A stretch of DNA of 64,000 bases from NCBI GenBank assembly GCA_950097015.1, contig CATNEN010000041.1, positions 2,583,501 to 2,647,500 on the forward strand, given 5' to 3'. Position numbers and translations under genes: made by a program. The notes under the pieces are model-generated. The model saw only the letters and a list, made by a program, of their open reading frames with translations. It made no database searches and was not told where the DNA came from. The DNA comes from Macrostomum hystrix (taxonomy: Eukaryota; Platyhelminthes; Macrostomidae). This document shows positions 55,286 to 64,000 of this stretch, in pieces; the first letter of the stretch is position 1; the number at the start of each line of letters is the position of its first letter.

Positions 55286-57808
55286 TCACTTGAGTCGGCC
55301 AGCGAAGGCGTCATTGTCAACGCGCTCCTGCCAGCGCTCGTGCCACTCGTTCGGGCAGATCTTCTTGTAGACCCACTGGAACCAGGCGCACGGCTTGTGG
55401 TCCTCGCCGAACTTGTTCACGCAGCGGTGATAGTCCACGAAGTTCTGCCAGCACTGCTTGGTCTTGTTCATGTTGGGAAAGCGTGGGTCATATGGCGGCG
55501 CAGTCAGCTTGCCCGTGATTGGCTGGTTGGAGGACAGGTGGTTGGGTCAAATGTATAAGATTTTCGCTTTACTTTAACTTATATAACTTAAGCAACCTTA
55601 TTTAAACTCTAGAATGTCCTAAAGTGAGATTTTGAGAACGCTCAAAACGCTCATAATTTGTGTCTCAAAATGAATGTCAAAATGCTTTCTGAATGCAACA
55701 GAACAAAGCATCTGTAATGACAGTGAAAAGTGACAAATTCGACAACTATTTTGAATTGTCTATTATATTTTTCTCTAATCTTATTATACATTGAGAAAAA
55801 ATCTTGATTGGTATTATAAATTTCTAGAAAATCAAGCAAAAATTATTTTTACCTTATGAAATATTAATTAGACACAAAACAATAATAAATATGTCTCACT
55901 TTCTATCCAAATGATTCTAAAGTAAAGAAGTATTTTTGCTCAATTTTCTAAAAATTGACATTATTAAAGGTTTTTCTTAATTTTATACAAATATATAAGT
56001 TATTGGCATACAAAATAGTTGCTACTTTCATACATTTGGTTCACTATCCTTAAATTATATGATTTACCCATTCCTGGATTTAAATAGCTCAAAGTCTTAG
56101 CTTTTTTTTAATTATTAGTGTTTTTTTATTATTTCAAATTGTTAGCTTCTGCCCTGTATTCATTAATGCATTTGTTATAGCATGATTCATATTATGGTGG
56201 TAGAGTACGCCATTTATCTAACATATAGATCTTAGATATAGATTATATACAAATGACAAAGTATTATAGCCACACTGTGCACCTAAAGTTCTGGCATTAT
56301 GGGAATAACCCACCATGCCTCTTAGTACTAGGCCTATGCTAATCAGTTAATTAATAGAGCTTATAGGTTTAATAATAGTTATAGACTGTAGCTTATTTAA
56401 CTATGTTGATTAAGTTAAATTATTTGTTTATTTCAATTTAAGCTATGTAGTTCTTGAGATATAAATTCCTATATTTTATTATTGCTATCACTTTTGGGCT
56501 TATAACTCATTACTATTTTTGTTATTTTTTTTGCTATGTTACTTTTCCTATTATAAATTTTCCTATTATAGGCTTGTATAAAAAAATTATGATAAGTAGT
56601 TACCAAGTGTACATTTCTTGTTACCTAATCTGTTAAATTGCTGATTTTATTTTACTGGCTCAAGTATAGTCAAAGTTAAACACTTTACAACCATTAAATT
56701 TAATTTCTTTGTTTCAAATTGTTAATATATAGCATTCATTTTGATTTTAGTTTTTCTGTCTTTGACTTTGTTGCAATCTATAATTTTGCTAAATATTCAT
56801 TGGTCAATCTAATTGGTCATGACTGACTATGGTCTTACTTTAATATGCAGACAATACAATAATATAATATTATCAACCACCAATATTATCAATCTAATCT
56901 ACAATCTTCATGTGATCTCATGGCTACTAAACCAAAGCCCAAAATGGGCAAGATAAGTCAGTGATAGGGCCTAATGATAACAAGTCAAAAAAGTGGATGA
57001 TGTTGGAATTTAAAACACTATGTGTTGTATCGTGACTTGACTTGAAGTGCGCAGTGTGGGGCTGCACCCCAATTGTTATTGGTGCTGAGTTTAGGACTGC
57101 TTGCTCTCTCCCCGCCTGCTCTGTCTGTCAATGTACACTTATGCCTAACCGTCTAATCCATTAGCTGATGCTTTACTCGTATCTGCATGTACATCTATGT
57201 GCAATGCCAACTATAATAAATAACAACCTCTCGCCCATTTGCGGCTCAAGTTTGGCTAGCCAGCCACGACACGACACTATGATATTGAGTAATTACTGAT
57301 AAACAAAGCTACATGTTTTTCAAAATGCTTACAAAAATATCTGAATTATGGTAAAAAGAAAAAACTAAAAGTAACTATTAGGCCTAAAAAACAACTAACT
57401 AAACAGTTTTTGGTACCTAATTTGTTTTTGCAAAATAGTCAGTAACAGTTGTTACCATGATTGACATTACTGTTTGGTAGCACACTAATTATTATGGGCA
57501 GAGCTAGAGAATTGTTCTTTTCCTATTTTACAAATCCCTGGTTTAGTTTAAGGTATATCATAATAAACGCTTCTTTTTGATAAATAGTTTAAAATATTTA
57601 TTTAATTTAAAAAGTTTACAATCCCATATAAGATGAGCAAAGCATGAAACTGTCATCAAATTGACCCTGTATGTCTAGCTCTATAGCTCTATACTGCAAC
57701 CCTATGGTGCAGTACACAGTAGCTAACAACCCAAAATCAAATACTTACATCTGTTACATTTGGCAGCTTCGATGCGGTCTCAACAGGAGCCTCGAAATCA
57801 TGCTGCAT
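55286..57808 (-). CDS. COX6B: Cytochrome c oxidase subunit 6B
   Basis: Small nuclear-encoded subunit of respiratory complex IV, on the intermembrane-space side at the dimer contact. Exon 1 is 57749-57808 (MQHDFEAPVETASKLPNVTD, donor GTAAGT) and exon 2 is 55286-55522; the phase 0 join gives 98 residues (family 80-100). Exon 2 has the conserved APPYDPRFPN and the twin-Cys motifs CWQNFVDYHRC (CX9C) and CAWFQWVYKKIC (CX10C), which form two disulfides via the MIA40 route, then PNEW and a charged tail. An in-frame ATG nine codons further up (MPLFSHYLY) is an alternative start; alternatively CATGCAG at the start may be an acceptor with a non-coding exon above (a donor-like AAAG|GTAAGT lies at about 58072). 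Exon 1 was found by donor, phase and composition only, so it is less certain than exon 2. Confidence 0.88.
55523..57748. other. AT-rich intron of COX6B
   Basis: A 2.2-kb intron with low GC and no tandem array, unlike the introns of GLG1, DSTYK, POLQ and MRTO4. No SINE was recognised. Confidence 0.6.
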
Positions 57809-57809
57809 G

Positions 57810-59540
57810 TACAAGTAATGACTAAACAGAGGCATTTTTGTTTGTTTTTGTATACGATAATTATTATAACTTCACTTACGAACTGTTGAGGAAAGAATTA
57901 GATCAGATTATAATAATTATTTGAAGTACAAAGTTTTTTAATTTAGAAAAGTAGTAAAATTAAAAAAATTAGAAAAGGATATATAAAGAGTTTAAGTTAG
58001 TACTGCTACACTATGATTTTGCAGACATAATTACAGATAGAGAAAGTATAGTTTACTTTGTTTTAACTTACCTTTGCACTTCGTAACTTGCAGTTTCAGG
58101 ATGCGGTGTGACGATCGCCTGATCCTTATCACAGTATCATCTACTTCAAAGGTTAACAACAAGGATCACTAGGAGTAGAATTGTAATTGTAGAATTCTAA
58201 TCTTAGTGTCCTTGGTTAACAATTGCTTGAATGTAATAAAACATTTTACTTAACCCAACTAATAATAAAAAAATCCAAATTGTGTCTTGAAAAAACGCTG
58301 TGACTGGATGATGACGTTTTTTGGTGCGTCGATCGTCTTTAAGCTTGAGCTTGATTACTTCAAGAAATCAAAAGAAAGTTACAATATTTTCATCACGGCT
58401 TGTCTCTGCTGTATCTTAAAGCTTTAGACAGTTACTTGACCATATTGCATGCTATAATTGATTCTCGTGTGCAAACATAGCTAACTCGATGCACTTACTA
58501 TAATGTATAGCTGTATCCTGTATGGTATAATGCGGTGATACGAGCTAAGTATATACATGCATGTAGATAACATACATTTATAATAATAGAACTTGCACAC
58601 AGTTCTGTGTTGATCCAACATATTCCCACCGGAGTTCGATAAATGCGTGTCAAGTAAAGTGGAAATGTTGCTCCAATTGTTTAGTAAAATCGCTGCCAGT
58701 CGGTCAATAGATGTGGAAAAAGCTGAGTTGCATATGCATGTCGCATTAATTTCTCTCGAGCAAGTGTAGAGAGGTGGGAGATAAAGTACGAAAAATTTCC
58801 GTAGGAAATTACAAAACTCCCTGTTATTTGTGCAGGCGGCAAACCTAGTTTGCATATCTGCAGATGAAGTAGATTTAGCTCGCTATGCAACCAGTCTCCC
58901 ATGCCCAGTCCCAATCCCGATACTGATCCTTCTGCAGGAGGTTTCAGAGTTACAATTTTGCAAAATAAAAAAAAATACGAGGAAAAAGCACCGTGACCAC
59001 AAAATCTGATCTAAGCAATAATGAAAAAGGAAGAAACCATTTCAGGCCATCCTACAAAATTTGGCTCTGCTTCACTGGATAATGTAATTGGCTGGGATCT
59101 GCCAATGAAAGAGCTAAAGCATCTGCATCCAGAAGATCAGCATTAGAAATATCAATTCGAAAACTGAATACAAGGATAGAATTTAGTCGAATAAAAAATG
59201 TAATATTTTGTTGAATCTGTCATCATCAGCCGCATAGGCTTGGATGTGAGAAAGATTGTGGAACCTTGGAACAGATAGAATAGAATATATTAGAATGAAT
59301 AACAGTAGTAGCCATTGTAGCAGGCTCTAATGACGCAGAACTAACTACGATAGTATTGAATGAAAATAGGGGTATAACAGGTGAAAATAAAACAGTGACC
59401 AATCAATCGTGCTCATATAAAAATAGCTCAGATCCATAAACACCGCTTGGGCCAAAATAGATCGTATTTTCCAAGAATCTCAACGGAAGGCTGCAGTAGC
59501 CGAGAGGAAGTTTGAAAATGTGCACGATTTGCTGGCCCGC
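57810..59540. other. AT-rich spacer between COX6B and the RNF213 side
   Basis: A GTAAGT donor on the minus strand near 58072 (CAAAG|GTAAGT) could end a 5' untranslated exon of COX6B. No other exon or RNA gene can be supported. Confidence 0.45.
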
Positions 59541-59542
59541 CG

Positions 59543-59917
59543 AGTGGGGGTCGGTGGCAGAGCGGTTAACGCGTTTGCCTCTCGCACCACGGTCCCTAAG
59601 TTCGATTCCGCGGCGAGGCTACATTCATTTGCGGCGCAGCCACGGAGAAAACGCGTGGGGGCTTGTCGTGCCAAGCCGCGCCCAAGAGGGCCAACCTCCA
59701 AGGCACAGTGGCAGTGTACACTGCCTGACGATGAGAAAGTCAGGGCAGATGTACACAGCTGTGTGAGCGAGCGCCTGTGTATGGTATCTGTGTGCGTGTG
59801 TGCTCAGGAGTCAGCGAAATGGGCAGAATTGCCTCCTTGCTGGTTGCGGGTCTAGAGTCACCAAATGATGTGCCATTGCCCGCAGCCCTCCTGCAATTAT
59901 TATATTATTATTATATG
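59543..59917 (+). mobile_element. tRNA-derived SINE, family A, best-preserved copy
   Basis: Head TCGGTGGCAGAGCGGTTAAC (A box TGGCAGAGCGG matches the eukaryotic consensus) and AAGTTCGATTCC (B box), as in a Leu/Ser-type tRNA. The body has GTCAGGGCAGATGTACAC and TCAGGAGTCAGCGAAATGGG; the tail is an (ATT)n run at about 59896-59915. Intact pol III boxes suggest recent activity. Confidence 0.88.
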
Positions 59918-60114
59918 GCCCGCCGAGTGCTTGAGGAGCTAGGGAGAAAATTAGCATTTTTTCGGGTGATAGTACGAGCAAATAATGGCAAGCAGAACAT
60001 TGTCCCAAAAACAGTCGCATGCGCACAGCCAGGTCAGCAGGCACTGTTCAAAAATGTTCAAAAATCTCATGAGAGCTTAAACATTAGCGGAAGCCAAAGT
60101 ATCCGGCAAATCCG

Positions 60115-63100
60115 TCAGGCGGACCAGGCTTCCAGGCAGAGGGCCCGCCACACCTGGCCGGCATGCGAGCACAGCAGGTCTGGCCTGCTGGCGAATGCCT
60201 CGGCAAGCAGGTGGGGCGCGGCCACCTCCAGCGGGGGCGATGTTGTTGGCGGCGGAGGCTGCAGGTATTCCGCTGCTTCGGCCAGCGGCAGGCTGAGCAG
60301 CCGGGACTCCGAGGTGGTGCCGGCAGCGGACAGCCAAAGCACCACCAGCTGGTGCAGTGCGCGCATCAGCGGCAGCCGGCGCGCGCGGAAGGCTTCGCCG
60401 AGTTTCAAGGGAGAATCGGAGGCCTCTACAGCGGCGCCGGGGAAATTTTCAGAGGGCCGCAGGCCTTCGTTGGTCACGACGGTCCAGCGGCGCAGGTCGG
60501 CTGCAAGCCACAGCCGGGCGAGGCCGGCAGGGGAGGCTGCAGCGGCCTCCAGCAGCGACTCGTCGGCGGGCAGGGCGGCTTCCAGCAGGCGCAGCAGCGG
60601 CTCGCGACCTCCTGCCGCCGCCAGGCGAGCCGCAGCCGGCAGCTGCTGATCGGCCAGCTTCGTCAGCGTGGGCAGGTCAGACGGCAGGTGGTCATCGGCG
60701 TCCGCCCAGCGAGCGAGCAGCCGCCGCTGCTCTTCAGTGCCTGTGAACTCCGAGGTTGTCAGCAGCAGCAGCATCATAGCGCCGACGGAGTTGCTGCCGG
60801 CAGCTGAAATGGAAGTCAGAGCGGACAGGCGGCCGAGGCCGGGACGCAGGCGGGGCCGAGAGTGCAGCCGGGCGTCAGAGAGCAGCCGCTCCAGCGCCTG
60901 CACGTCCAGCTTGGCATCGATGGAGCCGCCGCCACCACCGCTGAGGGCGTAGGAGCGGCAGCGCAGGATGAGCGGCGGCAGGTCACGCTCCAGCCGTAGG
61001 TCGATGACATCGCCTGGCCCAGCGTCCACAGCGAAGGTTGGCTCAGGGTCGGTGACGGGGCGTGGTAGGAGCTGCTGGCAGGCGTCGAGCAGCCGGTTCT
61101 GAGCCTCGCAGAGGATGCGCAGGAGGCCCTGCAAAATGGAACCCGGGCGGGGCAGAGCAGCCCAGGCCGGCAGCTGCTTGGCTGGCGTTGAAACCAGTCG
61201 CGGGTCCAGGCCGTCCTGCTCCGGCACCAGGAGGTGCTCAAGGTCCTTCCATGCCATCTGCAGATGCTCGATGGCCCCTGCAAGCTCCGGTCGCTGCTTC
61301 GCCAGGCGTGTCAGGAACAGCGGCTGGTGCTGAGTCGAGCTGCCTGCAGCAGCAGCATTCTGATGCGGCCTGCTGGCCATCAGAACAGCATCGGCGACCA
61401 CGGCGGGGTCGGCTGCCAGCTTCTCAGCCAGGTGCATCAGGTCGGGAAGGCGGGGCAGGTGAAGCAGCGCTGGCCGGGCTTCAAGGGCGACTCGGACCAG
61501 GCCACCTGGCGGGCAAAGCGCGGCCGCTCGCTCAACTGTCAGCGGCTCGCGCCAGCGCCAAAGCACTTCGGCGGGGTCGGCTGGCGTAGCGGAGTAATCC
61601 GCGCCGAAGGCGATCGCCAAGAGGCCGCTGACGACACCGACAGAGTCGTCGGCCACAAAGCGGCTGGCCTGGGCCAGAGGCACCTCGGCTTCCGTCTCCA
61701 GGCGACCCTGCGGAAGGCGCAAGCTGTCAATAACAGCACTCCGTACAGCATCATGGGTTCGGGATAGGGATCGGAATGCAATGGAAATAGGATATCGAAT
61801 CAGAATTGCTGGCAAAGTAGGAGCAGAAATTCATAAGGTAGCGACTATTTAGCCAGGAAACTCACTGCCTATCTAATTGCCTCACTCCCCGGGTAGCAGC
61901 CATGCATGGATGTTAAGGGATTGGGACAATGGGATCTGGCTATTAATAGATCGATAATCGGAGTTATAGCAATGGGATAATGAGGTCAGAACTAATTGGA
62001 AATGGGATCATAATGTTAGTCATTAATTCAGATGGGAGCTGCAAGCGGCAGAAGTGCCCCACCCACCTGCATCATTAGGCTGGAAGCCAGGAGCCGCTGC
62101 TCCAGCCTCTGGCGACCCGCCTGCTCGGCGAGCTCCTCCCAGTCGTTGTCAATGACGCCGGCGCCTTCTGCATCCGCAGCCAGCCGAGTCAGCAGGATGT
62201 GAACCAGCTGGCTGGCCGCCTCCGAGCTGCGGCCGAGCCGCCTGGCCAGCCGCGCCAGGTCTGCGGCAAGCTGGTCCGGCCCGGGCGAGCCCAGGCGGGC
62301 GCCACCGGACAGCAGGAACAGGCCCTGCAAGCAGGTTGACGCAGCGACAATATTGAAGCAGCTAAAAACGACATGTCTAGGAGGTGAGTGGCAGAGCAGT
62401 TAACGCGTTTGCCTCTCGCACCGCGGTCCCTAAGTTCGATTCCACGGTGCATTCATTTGGGGCGCAGCCGCGAAGAGAATGCGTGGTGGCTTGTCGTGTC
62501 AAGACGCGCCCAAGAGGGCCAACCTGCTTGACGATGAGAAAGTCAGGGCAGATGTACACACCTGTGTGAGCGTATGCCTGCGTACAGTATCTGTGTGTGT
62601 GTGCTCAGGAGTCAGCGAAATGGGCAGAATTGCCTCCTCGCTGGCTGCGGGTCTAAAGTCACCAAATGAGGCCCGCAGCCCTCCTGCAATTATTATATTA
62701 TTATTATTCTGATAACGGCATGTCGATTCCAAATGATTCCGCCTTTTCCAAAACTCCCAAGGCCAAAAAACAGAAAACGAGCTCACCTGGAGCAGCCGCA
62801 CGGCAGCCACGCAGCTGTCCGGCAAGCTTCGCCAGCCACCGCCGCCACCGCCTGGCTCCTCCAGGAAGCCCCGCCTGGACTGATCCGGCCGGTCCGGGTG
62901 CGCCACATTGCCTTGGACAAGCACGTGCATGCTCTGGCCTCCAATGGGGGCTTTGCACACGTTGCAGGAGCCTCGCTCGTTCGGCCTGCCGCACTGCACA
63001 GGGGGGAGCGAACTCTGAGCAAGCCAAATATTTATAAGTCGGTCAGAAAAAAGCTAACTTACGTCACCAATTACGTAGGGGTGACCATTGGGGCACACTG

Positions 63101-63660
63101 GAATAAGGAATGGGAGAGGGCTCGAATGACAAATGACAGTCAATGCTATCAGACAGCAGCTCGCTACTCACAGTAGAGAGTAACATTTTCTATGGCCAAG
63201 TTGGCTTGCGCTCGCATGTTCCGCACAGCCTCGAACACCAGGTCATGCGGCATGCCAGGCAGGAACCAGGCGGGCGCCTTGTACGGGAGCTGCCTGAAGA
63301 AATCCATCAGGCTGGACTGGCCGGGCCGGGCGGTGGCAGCCAGGTAGGCCGCGTGCAATAGCAGGGAGCGCAGCTGGTGCTGGAGCTCCGGCGGGTGGCC
63401 CGGCGTCTCCAACTCCAGCAGCTGCAGCAGCCGCTGGCCAAACTAATGGGGAGAAGGCGGCAGCTGCTGTTAGTACGGAGCAGCGGAGCTCGGATAACAA
63501 TGAGGCTTACCGAACAATCCAGGACTTCCGGCAGCAGCTGTGAAACAAACAATGCGGGCTCCACGTCTCCAAGGTTGGCAGGTCGCGGCTCCATGGCCTG
63601 CAGTTGGTGGACAACCGCGGCTGCGACCAGGCTCAGCAGGTGGGCTTCGCAATCAGGCGG
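60115..63660 (-). CDS. RNF213: E3 ubiquitin ligase RNF213 (mysterin), C-terminal part
   Basis: Giant AAA+ ATPase and ubiquitin ligase linked to lipid droplets and defence against bacteria; only its end is in the window. Exons (minus): 63511-63660, 63172-63442, 63063-63097, 62787-62993, 62067-62324, 60115-61707. All joins are in phase, giving about 837 residues; the gene continues past the right edge. The diagnostic part is the RZ-type zinc finger, split over two exons: CPNGHPYVIGD on a 35-nt micro-exon (63063-63097) and CGRPNERGSCNVCKAPIGG on the next. Its Cys and His ligands (CPNGH, DCG, CNVC) are intact, and about 685 residues follow the finger, much as in vertebrate RNF213. The last exon is one long Leu/Ala-rich helical block, ending CLEAWSA. 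Upstream exons are helical (SLMDFFRQLPYKAPAWF). The RING and ATPase parts must lie beyond the window. Confidence 0.88.
61708..62066. other. RNF213 intron with weak GGGATAAT-type repeats
   Basis: The intron between the last two exons. It has loosely repeated AATGGGATC/AATGGGATAAT motifs at 61920-62010 but no clean array. Confidence 0.6.
62380..62707 (+). mobile_element. tRNA-derived SINE, family A, in an RNF213 intron
   Basis: Head GGTGAGTGGCAGAGCAGTTA and B box AAGTTCGATTCC, both near consensus, then the family body and an (ATT)n tail at about 62690-62707. It has two internal deletions relative to the 59-kb copy (after the B box and after GAGGGCCAACCT). It is inserted antisense in the intron 62325-62786. 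Confidence 0.87.
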
Positions 63661-63663
63661 CTG

Positions 63664-64000
63664 AAATGACTTGGGCTCCCAGTTACCTGCAGCCACAGCT
63701 CACCTAGCTCCCAGTTACCTGCAGCCACAGCTCACCTAGCTCCCAGTTACCAGTTACCTGCAGCCACAGCACACCTAGCTCCCAGTTACCTGCAGCCACA
63801 GCTCACCTAGCTCCCAGTTACCAGTTACCTGCAGCCACAGCTCACCTAGCTCCCAGTTACCTGCAGCCACAGCTCACCTAGCTCCCAGTTACCTGCAGCC
63901 ACAGCTCACCTAGCTCCCAGTTAACTGCAGCCACAGCTCACCTAGCTCCCAGTTACCTGCAGCCACAGCTCACCTAGCTCCCAGTTAACTGCAGCCACAG
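63664..64000 (-). repeat. 32-bp array with two GT...AG segments per unit, in an RNF213 intron
   Basis: About ten copies. On the gene strand the unit is GTGAGCTGTGGCTGCAG followed by GTAACTGGGAGCTAG, so each unit holds two stretches that begin GT and end AG. Some units carry an extra GTAACTG. The array reaches to within about 20 bp of the acceptor of the exon at 63660 and continues beyond the window. Confidence 0.9.

Noticed and set aside
59543-59640. Functional tRNA gene
   Set aside because: A and B boxes are present, but the region does not fold into a full cloverleaf as read and is followed by the SINE body and (ATT)n tail.

Overview
This is a stretch of nuclear DNA from an invertebrate animal. 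The genes are split into many exons with GT...AG introns. They include animal-specific families (GLG1, DSTYK, RNF213, a peptide-type GPCR) and nuclear genes for mitochondrial proteins (SUCLA2, COX6B). There are two families of tRNA-derived SINEs, and no operons, Shine-Dalgarno sites or CRISPR arrays. Exons are GC-rich with CTG/GCC-heavy codon use, and most spacers are AT-rich. The gene set fits a spiralian; a free-living flatworm such as Macrostomum is my best guess, but nothing in the window proves it.

Layout, left to right. SUCLA2 is on the minus strand (551-3258) and continues past the left edge. GLG1, a cysteine-rich Golgi membrane protein, is on minus (6060-12501 or beyond). DSTYK kinase is on plus (16393-21525). 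POLQ, DNA polymerase theta, is on minus with ten exons (24093-34265). An unrecognised one-exon gene with a 10-residue repeat is on minus (36333-38138). MRTO4, a ribosome assembly factor, is on minus with two exons (38766-40371). A small secreted protein with three similar repeats, which I do not recognise as a named family, is on plus (44942-46033). A rhodopsin-family GPCR is on minus (49488-51330). COX6B is on minus (55286-57808). The C-terminal part of RNF213 (mysterin) is on minus (60115-63660) and continues past the right edge. I assembled the exon joins by hand from splice sites, reading phase and my memory of the families. All joins are in phase except DSTYK exon 1 to exon 2 and the N-terminus of GLG1.

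The genes share no pathway. The striking theme is the introns: most longer introns in the GC-rich genes are built from a private tandem repeat with units of 16-56 bp. In several arrays (GLG1 introns 1 and 2, the MRTO4 intron, the intron upstream of the first RNF213 exon, and a 1-kb array at 22.4-23.4 kb) each unit starts with GT and ends with AG, so every unit junction reads AG|GT like a splice junction (CAG|GT in four of the five; TAG|GT and CAG|GT alternate in RNF213). In MRTO4 the unit contains a copy of the last 21 coding bases plus the real 5' splice site, repeated about 16 times. This points to introns growing by tandem duplication across the donor site, and leaves arrays of competing splice sites inside working genes.

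Coding sequence shows the same tendency: in-frame repeats occur in the POLQ linker, in the POLQ polymerase domain, in the 36-38 kb gene, and around the DSTYK stop codon. AT-rich spacers hold SINEs, microsatellites, a 56-bp satellite next to a hairpin, and a 54-bp array that is open on both strands.
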